Shown here: positions 7,449 through 16,127 of the stretch, piece after piece | Numbering within the stretch: position 1 is the first letter of the stretch | How the letters are laid out: each line of letters starts with the position of its first letter | Assembly (NCBI GenBank): GCA_966250015.1 | Contig: CBINFS010000004.1 | Coordinates: forward strand, 1 to 64,000 | Origin: CBINFS01 sp966250015 | GTDB lineage: Bacteria > Bacteroidota > Rhodothermia > Rhodothermales > DASSAV01 | Length of the DNA stretch: 64,000 bases | Direction of reading: 5' to 3' | Made by a program: the position numbers and the translations under genes | Notes under the pieces: model-generated | Seen by the model: the letters and a program-made list of their open reading frames with translations, nothing else | Told to the model about the DNA's origin: nothing | Database searches by the model: none

Positions 7449-9929
7449 TCAGGTTACGAGCTCGGCGGCCTTGATGAGGTCGGACAGGATCCCGGCGGCC
7501 GTAACGTCGGGCCCGGCGCCCGGCCCCTGCACGACGAGCGGATTGGTGTCGTATCGATCGGTGGTGAAGGCGACCATGTTGTCGGTCCCCTGCAGGTGTG
7601 CGAAGGGTGATTCGGGTCCGACCGCCCGGACGCGTACGCTGAGCCGGCCGTCTTCGATCAGGCTGATGTAGCGCAGGTATTTGCCTTCTTTCCGGGCTGC
7701 TTCGATCCTGTCCTCCCAGTACTCGTCCGCTTCTTCGAGGCGGTCCATAAAGGCGGCAAGGGAGACGTCGAGCAGGTTGACCGGGACGAGGGACTCGACG
7801 GCCACGTCCGACCGCTCGACGGGAAGCTCCATCTCGCGTGCGAGGATGAGCAGCTTCCGGGCCACGTCCTCCCCTTTCAGGTCGTCGCGCGGGTCGGGCT
7901 CGGTGTAGCCTCTTTCACGCGCCGTCCGGACGATCTCCGAGAAGCGTCGGCCGTTGGAAAGGTTGTTGAAAATGTAGGCGAGCGTGCCCGAGAAGACTCC
8001 TTCGATGCGCCTGATCCGATCGCCTGACCTCAGCAGGTCGCGCAGGGTAGAGATGACCGGCAGGCCGGCGCCGACGGTCGTTTCGTAGAAGTACGGGACC
8101 TGGTGCGTCCGCGCGGCGCGCTGAAGGCGCTCGTAGAAGGCGTAGTCGAGCGTGTTCGCCCGCTTGTTCGGCGTAACGATGGCGATGCTGTGCTCGAGCA
8201 GCTCCGGATACCGGTGGGCCACCTCGTCAGAGGCCGTCGCATCGATCACGATCAGCCGTTCGAGCCTGCTCTGGATCAGGTGGCCGGCGATGGTATCGAG
8301 GTCCTGCGGCCCCGGCGCGTTCTCAAGGCGTTTGAGCGCCTCGGAGAACGGGATGCCCTCGACGTCCCAGACCATCTGGCGGCGATTGGCCAGGCCGACG
8401 AGCTGGACGTTCAGGTTCATCCGTTCGAGCAGGACGGGCGCCTGGTGCTCGAGCATCTCGATGAGCTTTTTCCCGATCACCCCCGTACCGATGAGGAACA
8501 GGTGTGCCCGGTTACGCCGGAGGGCGAATGCCTCGTGGAGGGCGCGGACGGCCTGCCGCACGTCGCTGTCCCGCACGACGGCCGAGATGTTCGTCTGCGA
8601 GGCGCCCTGCGCGATGGCCAGCACGTGGATGCCGCTCCGGCCGAGGGTCGAGAACATACGTCCGGCGAGACCGGGACGCTGGAAGATGTAGTCGCCGACG
8701 GCGGAGACGACGGCGCACTCGGGCTGGGCCGACACATTCGAGATGTCGCCGCGCTGAAGCTCGAGCGCGAACCCTTCCTCTAGGGCTTCGACCGCCGGCT
8801 CGGCTTCGGCCTGGCGAACGACGATGCAGATGCTCTGCTCGCTCGACGCCTGCGAGATCATCAATACGTTGATCCCCCTCGCCGCCAGCGCCGAGAACGC
8901 GCGTGCCGAGATGCCGGGGATACCGATCATACCCTTCCCTTCGAGGATCACGATGGCCACGCCGCGGATGGTCGTGATGGCCTTGACGTGCCCTTCCATC
9001 GGCCCGGCGTCGGTTGAGATCAAGGTGCCGGGCCCCTTTGGATTGAGCGTGTTTTTGATCAGGAGGGGTATCTGCCGTTCCTGGAGCGGCCGCATCGTGC
9101 GGGGATGCAGCACCTTCGCGCCGAAGTAGGCGAGCTCGGCGGCCTCCCGGTAGCTCAGGCGTGGAAGCGAGAAGGCGTCCGGGACGAGGCGCGGATCGGC
9201 CGAGAGCACGCCGTCGACGTCGGTCCAGATGACGGCCTTTTCAGCGTGGAGCGCCCCGGCGATGATCGTAGCCGTATAGTCACTTCCCGAGCGGCCGAGG
9301 GTGGTCTGTACGCCCCGGTCGGTGGAGGCGATGAAGCCCGTCACAACGGCGATCCTGATTTCCGGGTGCCGGCTGAAGTAGGCTCGGACGAGCCTGTTTG
9401 TCTCTTCGAACTGGACGTTCCCCGCGCCGAACGAGGCGTCGGTGCGGATGATCTCCGTGGCGTCGACGTCGACGGCCTTTTCACCTGCCGCCCGGAAGGC
9501 CGCCGCAACGAGCGGCGCCGAGACGCGCTCGCCTACGCCGATGATCGCGTCCTTCGTACGCAGTGTACACTCACGCAGCAGGAAAACGCCGTCGAGCAGC
9601 TCGTTCAGCGCCCGCCACCGCGCGTTCAAGATGCTCCGGATCTCCTCGCGCTCTTTCTCGGGCACGACCTCGTCGAGCACCTCGTTGTGGCGGCTGATGA
9701 GGTCTTCCAGGATCGCCTTGTGCTCACCCGATCGGGCAAGCGCCTCGTCGATCGCCTGGATGAGCTGATCCGTCACCCCGCCCAGCGCGGAGACGACGAC
9801 CACGCGCAGCACGTTGGACGGCTCGTCCCGGATCAGCTCGACCACGCGTTTTATCCGGTCGGCCGTAGCCACCGACGTGCCCCCAAATTTATAGACGTGT
9901 ACGGGTTCCCCCGGTGTATATGATGCCAT
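7449..9929 (-). CDS. thrA: Bifunctional aspartate kinase / homoserine dehydrogenase
   Basis: An 826-residue fusion enzyme catalysing the first and third steps from aspartate to threonine and methionine; the kinase also feeds the Dap enzymes encoded downstream. Residues ~10-290 are the aspartokinase (VYKFGGTSV near the N terminus, GRSGSDYTA later), ~310-460 contain two ACT-type regulatory domains (SALAARGINVLMISQASSE and the following repeat), and ~470-826 are homoserine dehydrogenase, with an NAD-binding LIGTGVIGKKL and the catalytic-region YTEPDPRDDLKGEDVARKL. ACT domains imply feedback inhibition, probably by threonine. It is the first gene of the operon. Confidence 0.96.
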   Translation of the reverse strand: MASYTPGEPVHVYKFGGTSVATADRIKRVVELIRDEPSNVLRVVVVSALGGVTDQLIQAIDEALARSGEHKAILEDLISRHNEVLDEVVPEKEREEIRSILNARWRALNELLDGVFLLRECTLRTKDAIIGVGERVSAPLVAAAFRAAGEKAVDVDATEIIRTDASFGAGNVQFEETNRLVRAYFSRHPEIRIAVVTGFIASTDRGVQTTLGRSGSDYTATIIAGALHAEKAVIWTDVDGVLSADPRLVPDAFSLPRLSYREAAELAYFGAKVLHPRTMRPLQERQIPLLIKNTLNPKGPGTLISTDAGPMEGHVKAITTIRGVAIVILEGKGMIGIPGISARAFSALAARGINVLMISQASSEQSICIVVRQAEAEPAVEALEEGFALELQRGDISNVSAQPECAVVSAVGDYIFQRPGLAGRMFSTLGRSGIHVLAIAQGASQTNISAVVRDSDVRQAVRALHEAFALRRNRAHLFLIGTGVIGKKLIEMLEHQAPVLLERMNLNVQLVGLANRRQMVWDVEGIPFSEALKRLENAPGPQDLDTIAGHLIQSRLERLIVIDATASDEVAHRYPELLEHSIAIVTPNKRANTLDYAFYERLQRAARTHQVPYFYETTVGAGLPVISTLRDLLRSGDRIRRIEGVFSGTLAYIFNNLSNGRRFSEIVRTARERGYTEPDPRDDLKGEDVARKLLILAREMELPVERSDVAVESLVPVNLLDVSLAAFMDRLEEADEYWEDRIEAARKEGKYLRYISLIEDGRLSVRVRAVGPESPFAHLQGTDNMVAFTTDRYDTNPLVVQGPGAGPDVTAAGILSDLIKAAELVT

Positions 9930-10065
9930 CCTCTTTAGGTAAGCCAGTTCAAAACAAAGGTATGCCAGATCTTCGCGCCGAAGCCAGCCGCGATCCGGTT
10001 CAGGCGGAAAAACGGAACAAGATATGTGAATAGATCGTGGAAGGCTACTCCCCCGGACAATTAGG

Positions 10066-10095
10066 TTGACAACGCGGGCTCGCGCATTGTATTAT
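10066..10095 (+). promoter_or_regulatory. Sigma-70-type promoter of tRNA-Ala
   Basis: TTGACA (10066-10071), an 18-base spacer and TATTAT (10090-10095), followed by a GC-rich discriminator (GCGGGTCC) and the tRNA 18 bases after the -10 box. The match to the classical consensus is close, whereas Bacteroidota messenger promoters normally follow a TTTG/TAnnTTTG pattern. The call rests on sequence and position alone. Confidence 0.65.
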
Positions 10096-10113
10096 GCGGG
10101 TCCTGAAAAAATC

Positions 10114-10186
<73 letters not shown>

Positions 10187-10200
10187 CTCGAAGACAGTGT

Positions 10201-10233
10201 AAGGGCTCGGAACCGCAGTTCCGGGCCCTTTTT
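10201..10233 (+). terminator. Rho-independent terminator of tRNA-Ala
   Basis: An 11-bp stem with one G-T pair (GGGCTCGGAAC at 10203-10213, GTTCCGGGCCC at 10218-10228), a CGCA loop and a T run at 10229-10233, then further T-rich sequence. It begins 15 bases after the tRNA. Confidence 0.9.
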
Positions 10234-10414
10234 GTTTTTGCGTGATTTTGATGTTTTTCCACAGGGCTTGAGGGTTTTTTTGCTGCAAAACGGTTGACTA
10301 CATCACGTCCTCTCTAGCTCCATTTCGATACGACGTTTTTTGAAACGTACCGGATGGACGAGTCGGAGTCACGCCAAGTAATTACCTCATTCAGACCCGA
10401 TAGAGAACGAGTGC

Positions 10415-10825
10415 ATGTGCAAAGAACAGGTGGTCGGGTTGTATGACCGGTATGCCAGCGAATACGACCTCGAAAGGGACAGATCTCTTTTGGAACGCGA
10501 GTGACTCGACCGCTTCCTGCTGTATGTCTTCCCTCTCGCCACGATTCTCGACGTCGGCTGTGGGATGGGAGCGCCGATAGCCCGATATCTTTTCGAGCAT
10601 GGCTGCAATGTCGTCGGAGTCGATTCTTCGCCTTCCATGATCGCGTTTTGCCGTTCACACTTTCTGAAGATGGAATGGTACGTGATCGATATGCGCCGGA
10701 TGACCTTAGGTCGTCGCTTTGAGGGTATTCTTGCCTGGGACAGCTTCTTCCACCCGAGCAGGGAAGACCTTGGAACCGAAGGCCAGTCGTCTTTTCGCCA
10801 GCAAGCGCAGCCATATTGTAACTAA
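10415..10825 (+). pseudogene. Broken class I SAM-dependent methyltransferase gene
   Basis: Reading from ATG 10415 gives MCKEQVVGLYDRYASEYDLE, an ordinary methyltransferase start. An in-frame TGA at 10502-10504 interrupts it, exactly where relatives usually have a Trp (E-stop-LDRFL). The frame then continues with LDVGCGMGAPIARYLFEHG (SAM-binding motif I), GVDSSPSMIAFCR (motif II) and ILAWDSFFHPSRED. After that the sequence loses resemblance (GTEGQSSFRQQ) and stops at 10825, about half the family's ~200 residues, so the 3' end is deleted or frameshifted. With two lesions it is probably a dead remnant. The tRNA gene immediately upstream is a common site of gene gain and loss. Confidence 0.75.
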
Positions 10826-10974
10826 GTCGTCGAGGTGGTAGGAATGGGGGCGAGGTGAATTAAGTTAAAAGCATCTCTTGTCGTTTAAGGAGGCGGCCGG
10901 CTGATTCCACTGTCTTATTTCTAAAACGGCTCGGCTTCCAAACCCCCAATCCATTCAAAAGAGGAGGATACGTG

Positions 10975-12399
10975 ATGCGCAGAACGATTACGGTCGTGTT
11001 TGTTATCGCTTCAGTGCTGGTGGGCTGCGATTCGCAGTCGACGCTGATGGAATCGATGGAGGCGCCTTCCCCGGGCGCCGTCTTGTTGGGTAAGAAGGCC
11101 GCGGAGCACGACATAGCGTCTTCGTACATCATCGTGGGTAAAGGGAACAAGCTTCCCAAGGACCTGAAACAGAAGGTGGAAGCGGCCGGCGGCCGGCTAA
11201 CCGGTTCGATCGAAAAGCTCGGGATGGCGTTTGCGACGTCAGCCCGTCCGGCGTTTCCTACGGAAATGAGCCGGGTGGCCGACGTCGCGCCGGATCTGCT
11301 GGTAACGCACGCACCCGTCCGTGAGGCGGCCTTTTCGGAGGCCTCGCTTCCGGACGTCGAACCCTTGGAGGGAGCCGGGGCTGACGAGCCATTTTTCATC
11401 TTACAGTGGGGCATGAACGCCATCCATGCCCCGCAGGCATGGGACGCCGGCGTGCGTGGCCAGGGCGTAATCGTCGCCGTTCTCGACGAAGGCTTCGGTC
11501 TGAACCACCCGGACGTACCTTACCGGACTGACCTGGCGAAGAGCTTTGCGTGCTGGGAAGAGATCGACGGGGAAATCTTCACTTCGAATGACCCGAACGA
11601 TTGCGAACCCCCGAATTACCTGCTGCCCGACGACTTCAGCCACGGCTCCCACGTCGCCGGGATCATCGCGGCGAAGGACGACGCATCCGGCATAATTGGC
11701 GTTGCGCCCGACGCCGAGATCATGCCGGTTAAAGTCCTGAGCGAGGTCCTGGGCGGCGGTACGTTGAGCTGGGTCATGCAGGGCATCCTGTACGCAACGG
11801 ATAGTGGGGCGGACGTGATCAACCTGAGCCTGGGTATCCTTACATCGCTGGGGCAGGGCAAAGGGACGAACGACGTGGCTCACGCTCTGAATATCTTTAA
11901 AATGGTGATCGATTACGCCGTCAAGAACGGCGTGACCGTGGTGGTTGCGGCGGGCAACGACGAGCTGAACGCCGACGGAAACGGCCCCGTCCGGATCCTT
12001 CCGGGCGACATAAAGAATACGATCTCGATCTCCGCCACGGGACCTGTCGGTTGGTTGTTCGACATGGCTACCAACCTCAACCGGCCGGCGTCGTACACCA
12101 ACTACGGTACGTCGCTCGTCGATTTCGCGGCGCCGGGAGGTGACTTCACCCTCTTTCCGAACGCCGGGTTTGAGTTCGACATGGTGTTGAGCACCGGAGC
12201 CTCCGGTTACTACTTCTCCGCCGGGACGAGCATGGCGGCGCCTCACGCCGCAGGGGTGGCTGCGCTGATCATCTCGGAAAACGGCGGCTCGATGAAACCG
12301 GTGCACGTCGAGCAGCAAATGAAACGCCGTGCTTTGGACCTCGGCAAGCCAGGCAAGGACGACTACTACGGCCACGGGCTCATTACGACGGGTTACTAA
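10975..12399 (+). CDS. Subtilisin-like serine protease (S8), lipoprotein
   Basis: A 474-residue secreted endopeptidase. The N terminus is a lipoprotein signal (lipobox LVGC, C18). Residues ~48-115 look like an inhibitor-I9 propeptide (SSYIIVGKG... AFATSARPAF). The subtilase domain carries the full triad: D171 (VAVLDEGF), H223 (SHGSHVAG) and S418 (GTSMAAPH), plus oxyanion N327 (AAGNDE). An in-frame GTG at 10972 precedes the ATG; 10975 is preferred because the GAGGAGG ribosome-binding site at 10961-10967 is then 7 bases away. No C-terminal sorting domain follows. A strong hairpin lies beyond the stop. Confidence 0.92.
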   Translation: MRRTITVVFVIASVLVGCDSQSTLMESMEAPSPGAVLLGKKAAEHDIASSYIIVGKGNKLPKDLKQKVEAAGGRLTGSIEKLGMAFATSARPAFPTEMSRVADVAPDLLVTHAPVREAAFSEASLPDVEPLEGAGADEPFFILQWGMNAIHAPQAWDAGVRGQGVIVAVLDEGFGLNHPDVPYRTDLAKSFACWEEIDGEIFTSNDPNDCEPPNYLLPDDFSHGSHVAGIIAAKDDASGIIGVAPDAEIMPVKVLSEVLGGGTLSWVMQGILYATDSGADVINLSLGILTSLGQGKGTNDVAHALNIFKMVIDYAVKNGVTVVVAAGNDELNADGNGPVRILPGDIKNTISISATGPVGWLFDMATNLNRPASYTNYGTSLVDFAAPGGDFTLFPNAGFEFDMVLSTGASGYYFSAGTSMAAPHAAGVAALIISENGGSMKPVHVEQQMKRRALDLGKPGKDDYYGHGLITTGY

Positions 12400-12423
12400 T
12401 CGGGCTACCTGGCTAAAACACGA

Positions 12424-12459
12424 GAGCCCCGGAACGTCCCGCACGACGTTCCGGGGCTC
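12424..12459. terminator. Bidirectional terminator hairpin
   Basis: A perfect 14-bp inverted repeat (GAGCCCCGGAACGT at 12424-12437, ACGTTCCGGGGCTC at 12446-12459, 8-nt loop) between the convergent S8 protease and esterase genes. The T-rich run is weak (CTATTTAAAA on the plus strand), but position and stem strength support termination from both sides. Confidence 0.75.
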
Positions 12460-12486
12460 CTATTTAAAATACCGCCTGGTCAGAGC

Positions 12487-14190
12487 TCACTCATGAGCTC
12501 CGGTGACCTGGACCACGCCCGTTGCGGTTAGCTTGTTCATGTCTTCGGCGCTGAGCCGCCACTGGCTGTCGAAACGGCCTTCGGCGACGACGTTTTCGGC
12601 GGAACCTTTGAAGAGCACGAAATCCTGCATGCCGTTCAGACCAAAGGCTGCGATCTGCCCAGCGAAGGGGGACCTTCGCGCGGGCGCGGCCTCGGGATCG
12701 ACGGTCCACCACGGCAGGCCGGAGCTGACGAGGACGTACTTACCGCCAGCCGGATAAATGTAGACGAGGCCGTACTCGCCAGAGGGATCGTTGAGGTGGA
12801 CCGGCAGGATGTCGGCGTACTTTTCGATCACGGTGTTGGTCTCGCGGGTGCCGAAGAGCACAAGGTTGGCGCTTTCGAAGTCGCTGGGGCGCACCTCGTT
12901 GTCGGCCAGGACGCGGGGGAACACCAAAACGCGGCCCATGAACGGACCGCGGTATACAGCCCAGTCGGCCGCTTTGTTGGCCACGGCGAGGCGTTCGCGG
13001 GCTTCTTCCTCCGACGGGTTGCCAGCGGTGCCGTACACGTAAACGTGCCGCGAAGCGATGGCTTCACTTATTGGACCTTCCGAGCCGGGACCCTTGGCGC
13101 TGGGTGCCTTTACCGCCTTTCCGACGCGCCAGTTACCCTCTTCACGGCTGAACGATACCGAGTCTGCGGCGTCGGCCTCGAGCGACGCACCGTCGATCTG
13201 AACGGCGAGGGGTTTCCCCGGGGTGTAATTGGGGTGTCCGGCGAGGAGAAGTGTGAAGCCGTCGAGCCCGGTGGTGGTGATGACGATCCGGTTGGCGGCC
13301 GAGAACTGGGCGTCGATGGCAGCCTGGGCGCCCGGCGTCAGGGCATCGAGGCGAACCCAGTACGCCCGATTGTATTTGTAGCGGTCGGTGGTAAACCGGA
13401 CTCTCACCGGGAACGGGTTTCGTTGATAGCGACTGAAGAGCTCGAAGATCCGGCCGCCTTCGTACGCCTGCACCCAGCTGTCGTGTGCGACGCCGGGGTA
13501 CTCCGTGTATTCGACTTCGGTGCCGAGCTCTTCGAGGCGTTTCGCCCACTCACGAACTCCTTCCGGCCGGACGACCGGGTCCGCGCCTCCCTGGAAGAAA
13601 TGGACTGGGATGTTGAGTGCGTTCGGTGCGAAAGCATCCGTGCCTCCGGGAGGCGCCGGGCAGACGGGGGCAATGGCCGCCCAGATGTCCGGCCGTGTGA
13701 GGCCGATCCACAGCGTACCGCCGCCTCCCATCGACAGCCCGGTCAGATAGATTCGGTTTTCATCGATCGGGAACCGGCGTTTGACGTCGGCAAGCACGTC
13801 GAGCACGTCCTTCTCTGCCACACCCTGGTACCCCATGGTGCCCCTTGCGAGGGGTGACGCGACGATGTAATCCACGTCTTCCCATTCCGGAAAGTAGCGG
13901 CTCGCTTCCACATCGGTCTCACCGGGCAAGTTGCTTTTGCCGAAAACCCGTTTGAGGTTCAGCCGGTGGTTCGACCCCGCGCCATGGAGGCTGATAACGA
14001 GCGGATACCGCTTCGAGGCGTCAAAATCCTTCGGCAGGTAGAGCGCATAGGGTTGCTCGGTGTCGTCGACGTCGGAGTAAAATGTGACGACCTGTGGTCC
14101 GGGCTCCATCATCTGAGCAACCGAAACGTTGTGTAGTGCAACTAGCAATAACAACCCTGCAAGGGCAGGGAGCACTCGATTGACTGGCAT
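12487..14190 (-). CDS. Secreted alpha/beta-hydrolase (esterase/peptidase S9-like)
   Basis: A 567-residue exported protein with a signal peptide cleaved near LHNVSVAQ. Residues ~45-250 form an alpha/beta hydrolase of the PHB-depolymerase/feruloyl-esterase type: oxyanion HGAGSN at 69-74, nucleophile S153 in GLSMGG, acid D204 (GGADPVV) and H236 (AHDSW). Residues ~260-567 are a beta-rich extension, including a segment VYGTAGNPSEEEARERLAVA followed by an FGTRETN region; this layout occurs in some secreted prolyl-oligopeptidase-like esterases. The substrate cannot be told from sequence. The gene converges on the S8 protease and diverges from mscL. Confidence 0.75.
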   Translation of the reverse strand: MPVNRVLPALAGLLLLVALHNVSVAQMMEPGPQVVTFYSDVDDTEQPYALYLPKDFDASKRYPLVISLHGAGSNHRLNLKRVFGKSNLPGETDVEASRYFPEWEDVDYIVASPLARGTMGYQGVAEKDVLDVLADVKRRFPIDENRIYLTGLSMGGGGTLWIGLTRPDIWAAIAPVCPAPPGGTDAFAPNALNIPVHFFQGGADPVVRPEGVREWAKRLEELGTEVEYTEYPGVAHDSWVQAYEGGRIFELFSRYQRNPFPVRVRFTTDRYKYNRAYWVRLDALTPGAQAAIDAQFSAANRIVITTTGLDGFTLLLAGHPNYTPGKPLAVQIDGASLEADAADSVSFSREEGNWRVGKAVKAPSAKGPGSEGPISEAIASRHVYVYGTAGNPSEEEARERLAVANKAADWAVYRGPFMGRVLVFPRVLADNEVRPSDFESANLVLFGTRETNTVIEKYADILPVHLNDPSGEYGLVYIYPAGGKYVLVSSGLPWWTVDPEAAPARRSPFAGQIAAFGLNGMQDFVLFKGSAENVVAEGRFDSQWRLSAEDMNKLTATGVVQVTGAHE

Positions 14191-14526
14191 TGATCGTCCC
14201 TCATTGAGTGTGGTTCAAATCGGTATGGCGCCGGGCATTTCTCTCTATTCTTCCAGGATGGCACGATCCCCGGCTCATGGCGGGAGATTAGTTACGGATA
14301 ATTTTTGTGGCCGTCAACACACCGGGCGCCTAAACGGAACGCACCGTCGCTCCGCCCCATACCCGTCGAAAAGGGTCCGTTTAAACAAATCGTTACAGTC
14401 TGATCGCTTGCGTATGAATGGTCACTATTGTACGGACGACGCGATACGGGTAGATTGAGGGCGGGTCGAAAGAAACTCTCTCGACCCCTCCTTATCTTTC
14501 CCCCTCACCCCTTACCGGCACGCACT
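14191..14526. other. Divergent intergenic region, esterase/mscL
   Basis: This 336-base spacer between the two divergent starts should hold both promoters. No convincing gene, conserved RNA structure or strong operator was seen; the reading frames present have unlikely amino-acid composition. Confidence 0.5.
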
Positions 14527-14973
14527 ATGCTAAAAGAGTTCAAGGAGTTTGCCCTGAAGGGTAACATGGTCGACCTGGCGGTTGGCCTCATCATCGGTGC
14601 TGCATTCGGCAGCGTCGTTACGTCGCTCGTAAACGACATTTTCACCCCGTTGATTGCAGCCGTTTTTCAGGCGCCGGACTTCAGCAACCTCTTCTTCGTG
14701 TTGCGCAACCCAACTGGAGAGACGTTCACGTCGGTTGAAGCAGCACGAGAGGCAGGCGCCGTCGTACTGAGCTACGGCATTTTCATCAACGCGGTCGTTG
14801 CCTTTCTCATTGCGGCATTTGCGCTCTTCCTCGTCGTACGTGTTATGAACCGGCTCACGCGGCAGAAGGCGGCCGAGGCGGAAACATCTGCCGGCCCTCC
14901 GGAACCGACTCCACAGGAAGTGCTGCTTGCGGAAATCCGAGACCTGCTCAAGGCGCAGGCACGCCCGGTATAG
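14527..14973 (+). CDS. mscL: Large-conductance mechanosensitive channel
   Basis: Inner-membrane emergency valve that opens under osmotic downshock. The 148-residue protein has the MscL layout: an N-terminal amphipathic helix (MLKEFKEFALKGN), TM1 (VDLAVGLIIGAAFGSVVTSL), a periplasmic loop, TM2 (FINAVVAFLIAAFALFLVV) and a charged cytoplasmic helix (EVLLAEIRDLLK). The start at 14527 matches the family's first residues; an in-frame start at 14428 adds a non-homologous basic stretch. It is apparently monocistronic. Confidence 0.95.
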   Translation: MLKEFKEFALKGNMVDLAVGLIIGAAFGSVVTSLVNDIFTPLIAAVFQAPDFSNLFFVLRNPTGETFTSVEAAREAGAVVLSYGIFINAVVAFLIAAFALFLVVRVMNRLTRQKAAEAETSAGPPEPTPQEVLLAEIRDLLKAQARPV

Positions 14974-15247
14974 TGTCCACACGTCGAGATCCCTTTACGT
15001 ACCGCACGCTGAGCAAAGGGGGCAGAACCAAATGTGAGCCGGCGATGCGGCCCACATCGGTCCTGCCGGTTGTCCCTTTCAAATCGACACTACGGCTTCG
15101 GCTGAGCCGAATATTGTTCGACGGTAGGGTGTTACACGCAGACCGGCTGATCCGAAGAACGACTAATCGAATCGAAAAACCAGTCGATATTCAACTTAGC
15201 ATCTTTCGGTAGAGGGATCAGTCTAATGCCCATGGCTGGTTATCTCG
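14974..15247. other. Intergenic region without recognised gene
   Basis: Between mscL and the hairpin at 15248. A short imperfect hairpin (CGGCT...AGCCG near 15101-15117) is present, but there is no convincing coding frame or known RNA. Confidence 0.4.
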
Positions 15248-15282
15248 AAGCCCGCGGCCGGTTACCTCACGGCCGCGGGCTT
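15248..15282. terminator. Strong hairpin at mscL / unknown-gene convergence
   Basis: A perfect 13-bp inverted repeat (AAGCCCGCGGCCG at 15248-15260, CGGCCGCGGGCTT at 15270-15282, 9-nt loop). The right arm overlaps the stop codon of the minus-strand gene ending at 15281. There is no T run, so termination by this hairpin is likely but not certain. Confidence 0.55.
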
Positions 15283-15655
15283 ACCGTTCTGTCCTTCTCT
15301 GTTTGACGAACCGGGCGTATTCGCGGAAGTGTCGCAGCGCTTCCTCTCGTTCCTCGCTGTCCCGGGACGCCGACCGCGCCGGCTTAACGAGTAACGCGAG
15401 CTTGCCCTGATGCTTGAGCAGGTACCTGACCGCTCGCAAAGAGCCTTCCTGCTGCGCCTTCACGAGTGCGCCCATGACCTTTGATATGCCGGCAGCGCGT
15501 GCCACGCTCATGACGTCGGCGATCCGATGGTCCTTGAGCTTCATCCGTTTGAAGTCTTCAGAATCGTAACCTTCCTCTGCGGCGATCTGATCGTCGTCGA
15601 GCCCGTACCGAGCTAAGGCGTAGAGACGCGACAGTTTCGGCTCTTCCTCCCCCAT
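15281..15655 (-). CDS. Unknown small helical protein
   Basis: From ATG 15655 the product is 124 residues, rich in Lys, Arg, Glu and Ala, and predicted to be all-helical. The segment LSRLYALARYGLDDDQIAAEEGYDSEDFKRM resembles the helix-turn-helix of terminase-small-subunit-like or resolvase-like proteins, and a second helical part (SLRAVRYLLKHQGKLALL) follows. No family is assigned with confidence. A TTG start at 15754, immediately after the stop of the neighbouring gene, would add 33 residues and cannot be excluded. It follows the gene at 15755-16000 and may be co-transcribed downstream of rpoD. Confidence 0.55.
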   Translation of the reverse strand: MGEEEPKLSRLYALARYGLDDDQIAAEEGYDSEDFKRMKLKDHRIADVMSVARAAGISKVMGALVKAQQEGSLRAVRYLLKHQGKLALLVKPARSASRDSEEREEALRHFREYARFVKQRRTER

Positions 15656-15754
15656 AAGCCACACCGGTTTCAGCACTTGACCGATGTAACCTAATGAGAG
15701 AGAACGTGCAGAAAAAGGTTGATTTCCCGACCACCGGAGGGAGACCGTCGACAA

Positions 15755-16000
15755 TCAGTGGACTGCTGCAACCGGTTCGTCGGCCTGGGCCATGCTTCGA
15801 AGCTTCAGTTCGCGCTCGACTGAGAGGATCGCTTCCGTAAGCAGCTGCCTGACCCGCTGGGCTTCAGGCGTGCTGTACGGTTCAAAGATGGACATGATGC
15901 GCCGGTATTCGTCCCGGCGATGAGAAAGACTTCCGTCTGAGAGTTGTTTCAGGTCTTCAGGTTTTAAGGTGTAGTGATTCGTCGATATGGAATGCTTCAT
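15755..16000 (-). CDS. Unknown small protein
   Basis: An 81-residue hydrophilic, mostly helical protein (MKHSISTNHYTLKPEDLKQL...). There is no signal, membrane segment or recognised motif; the helix around EAQRVRQLLTEAILSVEREL could be coiled. It lies between rpoD (127 bases upstream on the same strand) and another unknown gene that begins just after or beyond its stop. Coding status is supported by the paired arrangement and plausible composition only. Confidence 0.5.
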   Translation of the reverse strand: MKHSISTNHYTLKPEDLKQLSDGSLSHRRDEYRRIMSIFEPYSTPEAQRVRQLLTEAILSVERELKLRSMAQADEPVAAVH

Positions 16001-16127
16001 TTCAGACGACTTACGGTTACTGCTTATTCCTCTGACAACCAATAAAACCCGATGAAAAGCCGGAATAGGGCTTTAATATGGGTACTCGCGAAGGCCATAC
16101 CTGTTTCTAAACGATGACCGAAATCGG

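Noticed and set aside
14973..15212. 79-codon plus-strand frame after mscL
   Set aside because: Overlaps the mscL stop, has no plausible start signal and no protein-like pattern.
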